DNA from: Mediterranea sp. (in: CFB group bacteria)
Lineage (GTDB): Bacteria; Bacteroidota; Bacteroidia; Bacteroidales; Bacteroidaceae
Direction of reading: 5' to 3'
Length of the DNA: 35,920 bases
Assembly (NCBI GenBank): GCA_031261785.1
Contig: JAISIZ010000100.1
Span: 1-35,920, forward strand
Shown in pieces: positions 25,859 through 35,874 of this stretch. The translations under genes were made by a program, and so were the position numbers. Position 1 is the first letter of the stretch, and each line of letters starts with the position of its first letter. The notes under the pieces are model-generated. The model was not told where the DNA came from. It worked only from the letters and a program-made list of their open reading frames with translations, and did no database searches.

Positions 25859-27742
25859 ATGAAAATATCATTTATACGACCTTTACTTTGCGGAGCGGCC
25901 GCGCTGACGCTGAGCCTCACCGCATGCACGGATTACCTGGACAAGGCGCCCGAGTCGGTCATTTCCGGCGACGACGCTTATAAGAACTTCAACAACTTCC
26001 AAGGGTTCGTGGAGATTATGTACTATAGGATACCCGATATCATGAAATCGTATTGGGTGAACTCCTTCAACTGGGGCGAGGACGAGGTAATCACCATTGG
26101 TGCCGGAGAATACCTTTACGGGTTCAGCGTGGACCGGGGCAACTACCGCGATTATATCAATAAGAACGATTTGTTCCTTGACCGTGCCGACCAAGGCGAC
26201 CAAAACGGCAGCGGCATACGCGCCAACCGCTCCATCTGGCGCGACGGATGGCTGAACATCCGTACGGCCAACATGGGACTCGAAGCCATCGCCAATGGCA
26301 AGATGACTGATGCCAGCCAAGCCGAAAGAGACATCATCACCGGACAGCTCCACTTCTTCCGCGCCTGGAACTACTTCCAGATCACGAAGTATTGGGGAGG
26401 TATGCCTTACATAGAGACCGTGCTGCCCAGCGACGAGGCGTTCACGCTGCCCCGCGAGACCTATCGCGAGAACGTGGAGAAGATGGCCGCCGACTTCCGG
26501 AAAGCCGCCGACCTGTTGCCCATCAACTGGGACAACACCGAGATTGGCCGACGCACGCCGGGCAACAACGCCCTACGCGTCAACAAGATCTGGGCGCTGG
26601 GATACCTCGGCAAGGCACTCCTTTACGGCGGTAGCCCACTGATGGCCAACGGCGTGAATGCGCAACCCACCGACTACGACGCGGAGATGTGCAAGCGCGC
26701 GGCCGATGCTTTCGGCGAGCTGCTCACCCTTGTGGAGAGCGGACAGACGCAATACTCCATGGTCGACTTCGAGAATTACAGCTCCATGTTCTACAATACC
26801 CAGCAGAACTTCATGCTTCCCGGAAGCACCGAGGCCATCATGCGTAGCATCTCTTTCGAGCCGCACTCCGGCTCTTACTACCGCCAGATGAACTCTTACC
26901 AGATAGGTCCCATGGCAGAGGGCGACCAGATCGTGTTTCACCCCGCGGCCAACTACGTGAACTATTTCGGCATGGCCAACGGATTGCCGCTCGAGGATTC
27001 CGAATCGGGTTTCGACCGCAGCCACCCGTGGAAGGATCGCGATCCCCGCTTCTATAATAACTTTATATACGATGGCGTGAAGCTGGTATTCACCTCCAAC
27101 GCCGTAGCGGATCCCTATCGCTACGCTAACCTGCACACGGACGGCAACTTCCGCGACGACCCGCGCACGAAAAGCCGTACGGGATACCTCAATTACAAGT
27201 TCATCCCCATCACCGCCAACCTGTGGGACAACGGAATCAACAATACGCAGGCCCACGTCAATCTCTGCTGGATGCGTCTGGCAGACGTCTACCTGATGTA
27301 CGCCGAGGCCGCCGCGCAAGGATATGGCTCCGCCCAGGGCAAGAGCAGCAACTTCACCAAGAATGCCGTGGAGGCGGTCAACGTCGTGCGCACCCGCGCC
27401 GGCGTAGCTGAAGTGGCGTCGAAGTTCACTGGCTCGCTGCAAGCGTTCATGGATGAGCTGCGTCGCGAGCGCGCCGTTGAACTCGCGTTCGAGGGACAGC
27501 GCTTCCACGACCTGCGTCGCTGGCTGCTCCTCACACGTGCCCCGTACAACATCAAGACCAGTCAGGAGTTCGACCGCGTAGGCGAGTTCGACCCCGACGC
27601 TGACCCCAAGGAAGCGGAAGTGGCCAACTTCCGCGAAGTAGAACTCATCACCCGTAACTTGACCAACAAGCACTACTGGTTGCCGCTCAAGACCGAGGAC
27701 GTGAGCATGTATCCCGAGTTCTACCAAAATCCGGGATGGTAA
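25859..27742 (+). CDS. SusD/RagB-type glycan-binding lipoprotein
   Basis: 627 residues. The lipoprotein signal ends LTAC with Cys23, followed by TDYLDKAPE, a common SusD start with acidic residues that favour surface exposure. The TPR-like body includes RAWNYFQITKYWGGMPYIE and the C-terminal SusD signature ELRRERAVELAFEGQRFHDL, then LRRW. It should cap the barrel of the SusC protein encoded just upstream and present glycan to it. The last residues YPEFYQNPGW are typical for the family. Confidence 0.95.
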   Translation: MKISFIRPLLCGAAALTLSLTACTDYLDKAPESVISGDDAYKNFNNFQGFVEIMYYRIPDIMKSYWVNSFNWGEDEVITIGAGEYLYGFSVDRGNYRDYINKNDLFLDRADQGDQNGSGIRANRSIWRDGWLNIRTANMGLEAIANGKMTDASQAERDIITGQLHFFRAWNYFQITKYWGGMPYIETVLPSDEAFTLPRETYRENVEKMAADFRKAADLLPINWDNTEIGRRTPGNNALRVNKIWALGYLGKALLYGGSPLMANGVNAQPTDYDAEMCKRAADAFGELLTLVESGQTQYSMVDFENYSSMFYNTQQNFMLPGSTEAIMRSISFEPHSGSYYRQMNSYQIGPMAEGDQIVFHPAANYVNYFGMANGLPLEDSESGFDRSHPWKDRDPRFYNNFIYDGVKLVFTSNAVADPYRYANLHTDGNFRDDPRTKSRTGYLNYKFIPITANLWDNGINNTQAHVNLCWMRLADVYLMYAEAAAQGYGSAQGKSSNFTKNAVEAVNVVRTRAGVAEVASKFTGSLQAFMDELRRERAVELAFEGQRFHDLRRWLLLTRAPYNIKTSQEFDRVGEFDPDADPKEAEVANFREVELITRNLTNKHYWLPLKTEDVSMYPEFYQNPGW

Positions 27743-27766
27743 ACGATTGAAAACCTTTAAACGAAG

Positions 27767-30610
27767 ATGACAATGAGACATATATATAAAGGACTCGCGC
27801 TCTGCACCGCCTTCGCGTTCGGCTCGACGCACGCCTTCGCCCAAGGGGCGGATCCGGCGTTGGACACGATGGGCGATTCGACGAAAGTGCAAGTCGCGTT
27901 CCGGACCGCCGACCAACAGGATCTGCTGGGAGGTATATCCGTGATCAACGTAGCCGACCTCTCGAAGAAGGCCTACACCACCGGTAGCCTGAATTTCGTG
28001 GAGAACGTGGTCGGAGGCGTGAATGGCAATATATGGGGTATGACCGAATACTTGGTCGTGATTGATGGAATAGTGCGCGACGCCAATAACGTATTGCCCT
28101 CCGAGATCGACCAGATCACCATCCTCAAGGGAGCCTCCGCCGTGGTACTCTACGGCAGCCGCGCCTCCAAGGGTGTGATACAGATCACCACCAAGCGCGG
28201 GAAGGTAGGCGACACGCGCGTCTACATCACCGCCAACACCGGTCTGCATACCCCGAAGCGCTATCCCAAGTATCTGGGAGCGGCCGAGTACATGACCCTG
28301 TACAACGAGGCGCGCGCCAACGACAACGCCGGAGCCGGCTTCTCCGCCGAGCAGATTTACCACACCGCGCAGGGAACGAATCCCTATCGTTATCCCGACC
28401 TCGACATGTACTCGTCGGACTTCCTCCGCAAGGTGTACAACCGCACGGAGGCCGTGGCCGAGATTACGGGAGGTAACGAGCGGGTGAAGTTCTATACCAC
28501 CGGCGGATACCTCCGCGAATCGAGCCTGCTCAAGGTAGGCAACGCCGCCGACAACTACGTGAGCCGTTTCTTCGTACGCGGTAACATCGACATGAAGCTG
28601 CACGACCTCATCACCGCGCAGGCCGACGCCAACGTTACCTTCTACGACTCCTACTCGGCGGCCGGCAACTGGTGGGGCGACGCCACCACCCTGCGCCCCC
28701 ACCGCGTGGCGCCGCTCATCCCCCTGAGCTACCTCGAGGAGAACGACGTGCCTTCGTGGAACACCATCAATAACAGCAACAACATCGTCGATGGTAAGTA
28801 CTTCCTGGGCGGCACGCAGCAGGATCCCACCAACCCGATAGCCGCTGCGTACGCCGGGGGCGACAGCAAGTACGTCAGCCGGCAGTACCAGTTCAACACG
28901 AGGTTCGACATCAACCTCAGTCCCGTGCTCAACGGCCTCTTCTTCCGCGCCAAGTACGGTATCGACTACGCCACCACGTACAGCCAGGGATACTCCAACG
29001 AGTACGCCACCTTCGCGCCCAGCTGGACCAACTACGCCGGCGCCGACAAGATCGCCAGCATCACCCAGTACGGCAACGACCGGAAGAGCGGCGTGGAGAA
29101 CATCAGCGGCTCGTCCTATCGATTTACCTATAATGTATCGGCGCAGTTCGACTATACGAAGACGATCAACGAGGACCACAACCTGTTCGGCATGTTGGTG
29201 GGCAACGTTTGGCAACGGCAGGTCAACGGCGAGTATCACCGCACCACCAACGCCAACCTCGGCTTCCAGGCTTCGTACAACTATAAGCATAAGTACTACG
29301 CCGACCTGAGCGTGGCCTTGCCTTACTCCGCCAAGATGCCGTCGGGCAACCGTCTGGGCTTCTCGCCCACGCTGACCCTCGGATGGCGTCCGGTGAAGGA
29401 GGACTTCTTCAAGAACACCGCGTTCGACGACCTCATGATCACCGCCTCGGCGGGCATCATCGCGCAGGACCTCGACATCACCACCGACGACAACGCCATG
29501 GGGTACAACCTCTACCTGGCGCAGATCCTGCACGGGAACGGCGTCACCGGTTGGTACGGTTGGGGTGACAATGGCGGCGGTCCCATCACGCAGTTCTCGA
29601 AGAGCAACAACCCCAACCTCACCTTCGTGAAGCGCAAGGAGATCACCGTCGGATTGCGCGGATCGTTGTGGGAGAAGACGCTGACGTTCGACATGAACTT
29701 CTTCATGAACCGCATGGACGGCGACATCGTGCAGCCCAGGTCGCTCTACCCCAACTACTTTGAGCAGATAGGTTACCCCGTCTCCAACATCCTGCCGTGG
29801 CTGAACTTCAACATCGACGACCGCATGGGCATGGACTTCAGCGTCTACTTCAACAAGCGGGCGGGCGAAGTCGACTTCACCGTGGGTTTGAGCGGGATGT
29901 ACTACAGCGCCAAGGCCAAGAAGCGCGACGAGATCTATGCCCCCAACGAGCAGTACCGCTCGCGCGCCGGACAGCAGATCAACAGCCTGTGGGGATTGGA
30001 GAGCATGGGCTTCTTCAACAGCCAGGCGGAGATCGACAAAGCGCCCCGCCAGACGTTCGCCACCGCCCAGCCGGGCGACCTGCGCTACAAAGACCAGAAC
30101 GGCGACAACAAGATCGACGAGAACGACGAGGTATACCTCGGACGCTGGGACACGCCCATGCGCCTCGGTATCAACCTCACGGCCCAGTGGCGCGACTTCA
30201 GCGTGTTCGCCATGCTCGACGGATACTTCGGCGGCTATGGCATGAAGGATAGCTCCTACTGGTGGGCGAGCGGCGAAGGCAAGTACTCCGAGGCAGTTCG
30301 CGGACGCTGGACGCCCGAGACGAAGAACAACGCCTCCTACCCGCGCCTCACCACCTCCAACGGAGCCAACAACTTCCGCTACTCCGACTTCTGGATGTAC
30401 AAGACCGCCCGCATGAGCCTCTCGCAGGTACAGGTGACCTACAACTTGCCCCAGGCTTGGTTCGAGAGCAAGTTCGTGCGCGGCCTGAGCGTCTACCTCA
30501 GCGGATACAACCTGCTGACCCTCGGCGCCGAGCGTAAAATCACGGAGCTGAACGTAGGCAGCGCGCCGCAGACACGCTTCTACAATCTCGGCGTAAAAGC
30601 GACCTTTTAA
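27767..30610 (+). CDS. Second SusC-like TonB-dependent transporter, short N-terminus
   Basis: 947 residues, about 100 shorter than the first SusC. The signal peptide ends at AFAQ (26). There is no carboxypeptidase-D-like domain; a short stretch leads to VQVAFRTADQQDLLGG (41-56), which takes the place of the usual EVVVVG TonB box, and then the plug with LKGASAVVLYGSRASKGVIQ. The barrel ends RFYNLGVKATF. This short variant is known as a companion to full-length SusC proteins in several PULs. An in-frame ATG at 27773 is an alternative start. It pairs with the SusD-like protein encoded 20 bp downstream. Confidence 0.93.
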   Translation: MTMRHIYKGLALCTAFAFGSTHAFAQGADPALDTMGDSTKVQVAFRTADQQDLLGGISVINVADLSKKAYTTGSLNFVENVVGGVNGNIWGMTEYLVVIDGIVRDANNVLPSEIDQITILKGASAVVLYGSRASKGVIQITTKRGKVGDTRVYITANTGLHTPKRYPKYLGAAEYMTLYNEARANDNAGAGFSAEQIYHTAQGTNPYRYPDLDMYSSDFLRKVYNRTEAVAEITGGNERVKFYTTGGYLRESSLLKVGNAADNYVSRFFVRGNIDMKLHDLITAQADANVTFYDSYSAAGNWWGDATTLRPHRVAPLIPLSYLEENDVPSWNTINNSNNIVDGKYFLGGTQQDPTNPIAAAYAGGDSKYVSRQYQFNTRFDINLSPVLNGLFFRAKYGIDYATTYSQGYSNEYATFAPSWTNYAGADKIASITQYGNDRKSGVENISGSSYRFTYNVSAQFDYTKTINEDHNLFGMLVGNVWQRQVNGEYHRTTNANLGFQASYNYKHKYYADLSVALPYSAKMPSGNRLGFSPTLTLGWRPVKEDFFKNTAFDDLMITASAGIIAQDLDITTDDNAMGYNLYLAQILHGNGVTGWYGWGDNGGGPITQFSKSNNPNLTFVKRKEITVGLRGSLWEKTLTFDMNFFMNRMDGDIVQPRSLYPNYFEQIGYPVSNILPWLNFNIDDRMGMDFSVYFNKRAGEVDFTVGLSGMYYSAKAKKRDEIYAPNEQYRSRAGQQINSLWGLESMGFFNSQAEIDKAPRQTFATAQPGDLRYKDQNGDNKIDENDEVYLGRWDTPMRLGINLTAQWRDFSVFAMLDGYFGGYGMKDSSYWWASGEGKYSEAVRGRWTPETKNNASYPRLTTSNGANNFRYSDFWMYKTARMSLSQVQVTYNLPQAWFESKFVRGLSVYLSGYNLLTLGAERKITELNVGSAPQTRFYNLGVKATF

Positions 30611-30630
30611 CGAATAAATCAAAGCGAATC

Positions 30631-32448
30631 ATGAAGAAGATCATAAGAATGGCAATACTGGCGGCACTCGCGGTGCCCGCGCTCACGGTGCCCACCAGTT
30701 GCGAAGACTTGTTCGAACCCGCCATCGAGAACAACAAGGACATCCCCGACCTGCCCGACATGCCTCTCTGGGCGGGTGGCTTGCTGGAGCACGCCTACCT
30801 GAGCAACCCCGTAGGGTCGTGGCCGTTCAGCGAGGCGGCTACCGATGATGCCGTGTCCAACGACCCCAACAACGGTTACCGCCAAATCGCCACCGGCGCA
30901 TGGAGCGCCAACAACAACCCGTTGAGCCAGTGGCAATACCTCCGCGCCTCGTGGCAATACCTCAACGTCTTCCTCCAGGTGTCGAGTGACATCCCCTGGG
31001 CCGAGGACCAACAGGTGGACGCCATGTTCAGGGAACGCATGGACGCCGAGGCCAAAGGGCTGCGTGCGTTCTACATGTACCACCTGCTGCTCAACCACGC
31101 CGGATATGCCGGTGGTGAGCTGCTGGGCATACCTGTCCTCACCGAGGCCGAGACGGTGAACACCGATCTCTCTACCGACATACGCGAGGACTACAACCAC
31201 CCGCGCAATACATTCCAGGAGTGTCTGGCGCAGATCGAGTCCGACGCTGCCGTCGCCATCGCCTCGCTGCCCAATATGTACGGCGACCTGGCCAACGACG
31301 CCGACGTGCCCGAGAAGTATCGTTCGCAGGGCATCGTGGCCGGACAGTACAACCGCGTATTCGGTACGCCCACCCGCAACCGTATGAGCGCGCAGATTGC
31401 CCGCGGCGTACGCGCCCAGGCCGCCCTGCTGGCCGCCAGCCCCGCGTATAGCGGCGCGTCGGGCGTGACGTGGGAGCAGGCCGCCGACCGCATGGCCGAG
31501 GTGCTCGAGGCCGGACTGGGGAGCAACCCCACCGGAAGTCTCGATCCCAAAGGCATCACCTGGTATGCCAGCTCGGCCGACAACGACGCATTGGCGCAAG
31601 GCGAGAATCCGCTGGAGATTATTTGGCGAGCCAACAAGGAGACCAACAGCAGCACGCTCGAGGCCACCCATTTCCCGCCCTCGCTCTACGGCAGCGGACG
31701 GATCAACCCCACGCAGAACTTAGTCGACGCCTTCCCCATGGCTAACGGATACCCCATCACCGACGCCGCCAGCGGATTCGACGCTTCGAACCCCTACGCC
31801 GGTCGCGACCCGCGCTTAGACCTCTATATCCTGCGCAACGGCGGCACCGCCGGGCCGCAGAACACGGTGATCAACACCTCGGTCGACGACACGGAGAAGA
31901 ATGGCATAGGCCAAATAGAAACTTCCACCCGCACGGGATACTACCTGAAGAAGCACCTCATACAGGGAGTCAACGCCAATCCGAGTTCCACCTCGGGCGC
32001 CACGCACTACAAGGCTTTCATGCGCTACACCGAGTTCTTCCTCGGATACGCCGAGGCGGCCAACGAGGCTTGGGGACCCACCGGCACGGGCAGCCACTCC
32101 TTCTCCGCCTACGACGTGGTGAAGGCCATCCGCCAGCGTGCGAAGGTGGGCGTGGACAATGGTGACGCCTATCTGGAATCCATCAAGAACGACAAGGACA
32201 GGATGCGCGAGCTGATACGCAACGAGCGCCGCCTGGAACTCTGCTTCGAGGGAATCCGCTTCTGGGATCTCCGTCGCTGGAAAGCGCCGCTCAACGAGTC
32301 GGCCAGAGGCATGCGCATCAGCGGAACCACCTACACCGTGCTCCCCACCGTGGAGGCGCGCAGCTACCAGGACTATATGTACTACGGCCCGATACCCTAC
32401 ACCGAGACGGTGAAGTTCAGCAACCTTCTCCAGAACGATGGATGGTAA
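30631..32448 (+). CDS. Second SusD/RagB-type lipoprotein
   Basis: 605 residues. Lipoprotein signal with Cys24 (PTSCEDLFEP), acidic residues following. SusD features include KGLRAFYMYHLLLNHAGYAG and the C-terminal block LIRNERRLELCFEGIRFWDL, then RRW, and the end NLLQNDGW. It is the natural partner of the short SusC-like protein upstream. Its sequence is well diverged from the first SusD, so the two pairs likely bind different xylan fragments. Confidence 0.94.
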   Translation: MKKIIRMAILAALAVPALTVPTSCEDLFEPAIENNKDIPDLPDMPLWAGGLLEHAYLSNPVGSWPFSEAATDDAVSNDPNNGYRQIATGAWSANNNPLSQWQYLRASWQYLNVFLQVSSDIPWAEDQQVDAMFRERMDAEAKGLRAFYMYHLLLNHAGYAGGELLGIPVLTEAETVNTDLSTDIREDYNHPRNTFQECLAQIESDAAVAIASLPNMYGDLANDADVPEKYRSQGIVAGQYNRVFGTPTRNRMSAQIARGVRAQAALLAASPAYSGASGVTWEQAADRMAEVLEAGLGSNPTGSLDPKGITWYASSADNDALAQGENPLEIIWRANKETNSSTLEATHFPPSLYGSGRINPTQNLVDAFPMANGYPITDAASGFDASNPYAGRDPRLDLYILRNGGTAGPQNTVINTSVDDTEKNGIGQIETSTRTGYYLKKHLIQGVNANPSSTSGATHYKAFMRYTEFFLGYAEAANEAWGPTGTGSHSFSAYDVVKAIRQRAKVGVDNGDAYLESIKNDKDRMRELIRNERRLELCFEGIRFWDLRRWKAPLNESARGMRISGTTYTVLPTVEARSYQDYMYYGPIPYTETVKFSNLLQNDGW

Positions 32449-32487
32449 ACAGGATCCTTTGTCTAAAACATTAATAAGAATGACACA

Positions 32488-33522
32488 ATGAAGAAAGTAC
32501 TCATACTATCACTGCTGGCCCTCACGGGGCTTAGCTTCAGCGGTTGCCAGAACGGCGACTGGGAGTTCCCGGACTACGAATACAGCGCGGTGTACTTTGC
32601 CTACCAAAGTCCCGTACGTACCATCTGTCTGGGAGAAGACGTGTACGACACCTCGTTGGACAACCTCCACCAGTGCCAGATACTGGCCACTATTGGCGGC
32701 GTGTACGACAACAAGAACAACGTCAACATCGGCTTCCGGGTAGACAACTCCATCTGCGACGGCCTGATATTTAGCGATACGGAAACCGATGTGCTCCCCT
32801 TGCCGTCGAGCCACTACTCGCTCTCGTCGGACAACACGCTGACCATCCCCAGCGGCAAGATCCTCGGAGGCGTGACGGTGCAGCTCACCGACGCGTTCTT
32901 CGCCGATCCCAAGGCGTTGACCAACAACTACGTCATCCCCCTGGTGATGACCTCCGTGTCGGGCGCCGACACCATCCTCTCGGGCACGCCGCTGGTGGAC
33001 AATCCGCGCCTCGCCGTGGCTGCCGACTGGGACGTGTTGCCGAAGAACTATATCCTCTACGCCGTGAAGTACATCAACAAGTACGACGCCAACTACCTGC
33101 GTCGCGGCAAGGACGTGTATAGCGGCGCGCAGAGCGGGACTACCGTGCGCCACGGCCAGTACGTGGAGAAGGACGAGGTGATCGACGACGTGACCACACG
33201 CTCGCTCAACACCATCGCCTGGGCACACGAGCTGCGCGACGCGGGCGGTACGCTCATCGACTGCAGCCTGCTCATCACCTTCGACAACGACGGCAACTGC
33301 ACCCTCACCTCCGAATCGGAGGGTGTCGCCGCTACGGGAAGCGGCAAGTTCGTCCCCAAGGGCGACAAGCTGAGCTGGGGCAACACCGACCGCGACGTGC
33401 TCTATTTGGACTATACGCTTGAGTACGACGGCGTCACCCGCGTCACCAGCGATACCCTCGTGGTGCGCGACCGCGGCATGAAGGCCGAATGGTTCACCGT
33501 GGCCGAGAAACAACAACTATAA
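32488..33522 (+). CDS. Surface glycan-binding lipoprotein (DUF1735 plus DUF5627-like)
   Basis: 344 residues. Lipoprotein signal with Cys20 (SFSGCQNGDWEFPDYEYS). The N-terminal half (about 30-180) resembles DUF1735, with AVYFAYQSPVRTICLGED and LTNNYVIPLVMTSVSGAD. The C-terminal half (about 185-344) resembles DUF5627, with LYAVKYINKYDANYLRRGKD. Proteins of this kind sit between the second SusD gene and the xylanase gene in Bacteroidota xylan loci and act as surface glycan-binding proteins. No catalytic motif is seen. Domain assignments come from recognition of patterns, not a search. Confidence 0.82.
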   Translation: MKKVLILSLLALTGLSFSGCQNGDWEFPDYEYSAVYFAYQSPVRTICLGEDVYDTSLDNLHQCQILATIGGVYDNKNNVNIGFRVDNSICDGLIFSDTETDVLPLPSSHYSLSSDNTLTIPSGKILGGVTVQLTDAFFADPKALTNNYVIPLVMTSVSGADTILSGTPLVDNPRLAVAADWDVLPKNYILYAVKYINKYDANYLRRGKDVYSGAQSGTTVRHGQYVEKDEVIDDVTTRSLNTIAWAHELRDAGGTLIDCSLLITFDNDGNCTLTSESEGVAATGSGKFVPKGDKLSWGNTDRDVLYLDYTLEYDGVTRVTSDTLVVRDRGMKAEWFTVAEKQQL

Positions 33523-33537
33523 AGAGATTTGATGATT

Positions 33538-35748
33538 ATGAAACGATTATCTTACAGATACACAGCAGGCGCTTTCCTGCTCGCCGCCGCGGCCCTGGCC
33601 ACGACGTCGTGCGTCGACGATGAGGTCGTGGACTACAAGGTGGAGAAGCCCGCCTCCATAGCCAATATGGAATACCTGAACGATTACGACGCGCTGAAGA
33701 CTTACGTCGCCGCCGGCAACCCCGACTTCAAGTTGGGGGCTGGCGTCAACGCCGAAACGTACAATCAGCAAGGCCTCGCCTACCGCGTGATCAACGAGAA
33801 CTTCGTCGAGGTCGTGGCGGGCAACGCCATGAAATACTCGTCGGTGGTGAACGACAAGGGCGAGATGAACTTCGGCACCGTCAGCGCATTCGTGGAGGCC
33901 GCCAAGACGGCCGGCATGAGCGTCTATGGGCATACGCTGGTGTGGCACTCGCAGCAGACTAACAAATACCTGAACGGACTGTTGGCCGACAAACCCGTAG
34001 AGGGTGGCGACGTGGAATACGTCCTACACGTCGTCAATCCGACGGCGGTCGCTGATCAACCATGGACAGGCGACCTTTACTACGATTTGCCCGCTCCCCT
34101 CACCGCCGGAGTGACATACACGTTGACGCTTGACATGAAAGCCAGTGAGGCAATGAGCATTGGCTTCTGGCCCGAGACAGACGGGTCGGCGGAATATTTC
34201 AGCTCGTTCAACGCGGCGACAACTTGGTTGCCCGTGAGCATCAACTTCACGCCCGCCAATAACATTACGACGTTGCGTTGGGTCTTCGGCAATTATGCGG
34301 GCGAATTTTCTATCGACAATGCCGTATTGACAGCGGCAGGCTCGGAGGACAACCTGATAGCCAACAGCACCTTCGATGATGGAGATATGAGCGGATGGAG
34401 AAAGTCGTCTTGGAACAACAATACAGTCAATGTCGCCCAGGAGACCGCCGCCGCCTCGTGGTGGGAGAATTTGGTGAACAACTCCGATTGCGAAAGCGAC
34501 GACGACTCATCCTACAGATCCACCGAGAATGGGGTAGGTCCAACGAATCCTCGGTTCAGCGATCCGGGTACGGGTGCCGGCGGAGTGGGACGCGCTATCG
34601 TCGTAACGACGGGCGCAAGTCATACCAATAATTGGGATACGCAGTTCTTCGTAACGACGAGCCATGTGTTCGAAGCGGGAGACGCATTCCGCTTTAGCAT
34701 GATGATGAGGGCGGACAAGCCTGTTACCTTCGAAACTCAAGCGCATGCCGCCCCGGGAGGATACCTCCATTGGTCGATGGTGGGAAACCCCAGCGTTACG
34801 ACAGAATGGACAGAATACACCTATAGCGGAGCGATACCCGCCGAGGCCGCCGGTGCGCAAACCATCGCGTTCAACCTCGCCATGTCGGACAATACGACCT
34901 ATTATTTCGACGACATCAAGTGGGAGATCGAGAAGACTGGCGGTGTCCCCCTCACCCCCGAGGAGAAAGCCGACACCCTCACCTGGGCGTTGAACAACTG
35001 GATGGCCGGCATGATGGAAGCCACCGGCGGCTACGTCACCGCGTGGGACGTGGTGAACGAGCCGATCTCGGGCAGCGACGGCGACGGCGACGGCAAGTAC
35101 GACCTCTGGTCGGCCACGAACGCCGGGTCGGGCGCGTCGAGCAACTTCTACTGGCAGGACTACCTGGGCGACACCTTCGTCCGCACCGCCGTGAAGCTCG
35201 CCCGCGAGAACAGCACCGTGCCCCTCAAGCTCTTCGTGAACGACTACAACCTGGAATCCGACTGGGACAACAACAAGAAGCTCGAGAGCCTCATCAAGTG
35301 GATCGAATACTGGGAGAGCGACGGCGTGACCGTGGTCGACGGCATCGGCACGCAGATGCACGTCTCCTACTACGAGAATCCCGCCTCACAGGCCAGCAAG
35401 GAAGCGGCCATCACCCGGATGTTCGAGCTGATGGCGGCCACCGGCAAGCTCGTCAAGGTCTCTGAGCTTGACATGGGCTGCGTCGACGCCAGCGGCAGCA
35501 CCGTGATGACGCCCGCCCTCACCGACGAGCAGGCGCGGGGCATGTCGGACTTCTACAAGTTCATCGTCAAGGAGTACTTCCGCATCATCCCCGCCGCGCA
35601 GCAGTACGGCATCACGCAGTGGGCCACCACCGATAGCCCCGCAGGCTCCGGCTGGCGAGGCGGTGAGCCTATCGGCCTCTGGACGGAGAACTACGCCACC
35701 CGCAAGCATGCGTACGCAGGCTTCGCCGACGGGCTGGCCGGGAAATGA
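33538..35748 (+). CDS. GH10 endo-beta-1,4-xylanase with carbohydrate-binding modules inserted in the catalytic domain
   Basis: 736 residues from the ATG at 33538; earlier TTG and ATG codons in frame add nothing to the signal. Lipoprotein signal with Cys25 followed by VDDE, suggesting surface display. The GH10 barrel begins at about 55 and reaches YGHTLVWHSQQTNKYLNGLL (130-149). It is then interrupted by some 310 residues (about 157-466) of CBM4/9/22-like sequence. It resumes with LTPEEKADTLTWALNNWMAG and the acid/base Glu508 in WDVVNEP, then the nucleophile Glu643 in VSELDMG. A loop SDGDGDGKYD after the acid/base is rich in Asp and may bind calcium. This split architecture is known for xylanases of gut Bacteroidetes. 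It is the last gene of the PUL and would cut xylan at the cell surface. Confidence 0.95.
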   Translation: MKRLSYRYTAGAFLLAAAALATTSCVDDEVVDYKVEKPASIANMEYLNDYDALKTYVAAGNPDFKLGAGVNAETYNQQGLAYRVINENFVEVVAGNAMKYSSVVNDKGEMNFGTVSAFVEAAKTAGMSVYGHTLVWHSQQTNKYLNGLLADKPVEGGDVEYVLHVVNPTAVADQPWTGDLYYDLPAPLTAGVTYTLTLDMKASEAMSIGFWPETDGSAEYFSSFNAATTWLPVSINFTPANNITTLRWVFGNYAGEFSIDNAVLTAAGSEDNLIANSTFDDGDMSGWRKSSWNNNTVNVAQETAAASWWENLVNNSDCESDDDSSYRSTENGVGPTNPRFSDPGTGAGGVGRAIVVTTGASHTNNWDTQFFVTTSHVFEAGDAFRFSMMMRADKPVTFETQAHAAPGGYLHWSMVGNPSVTTEWTEYTYSGAIPAEAAGAQTIAFNLAMSDNTTYYFDDIKWEIEKTGGVPLTPEEKADTLTWALNNWMAGMMEATGGYVTAWDVVNEPISGSDGDGDGKYDLWSATNAGSGASSNFYWQDYLGDTFVRTAVKLARENSTVPLKLFVNDYNLESDWDNNKKLESLIKWIEYWESDGVTVVDGIGTQMHVSYYENPASQASKEAAITRMFELMAATGKLVKVSELDMGCVDASGSTVMTPALTDEQARGMSDFYKFIVKEYFRIIPAAQQYGITQWATTDSPAGSGWRGGEPIGLWTENYATRKHAYAGFADGLAGK

Positions 35749-35793
35749 TGAACTAAAGTCTCCCATCCGTGCCCCCGCGGATTGGAGATGGCC

Positions 35794-35874
35794 GCAGACC
35801 CCGCGAGGGGTAACTGTCAGGAGCAGACCCGCAAGGGGTAACTGACAGGCACAGACCCGCGAGGGGTAACTTCA
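35794..35874. repeat. Three tandem GNRA-type hairpin units after the PUL
   Basis: Units of 29 and 28 bp start at 35795, 35824 and 35852 (CAGACCC...). Each can form a C-rich/G-rich stem closed by a GNRA loop: ACCCC-GCGA-GGGGT at 35798-35811, CCC-GCAA-GGG in the second and CCC-GCGA-GGG in the third. Each ends in GGGGTAACT. They lie 46 bp after the xylanase stop. The last 40 bases of the window are a GGAGG-rich stretch with no recognisable gene. Confidence 0.65.

Noticed and set aside
26573..30622. Open frame of 1,349 codons on the minus strand
   Set aside because: It is antisense to the susD and short susC genes, lacks any recognisable domain and is rich in Val/Gly/His/Arg as expected for the complement of GC-rich coding DNA.
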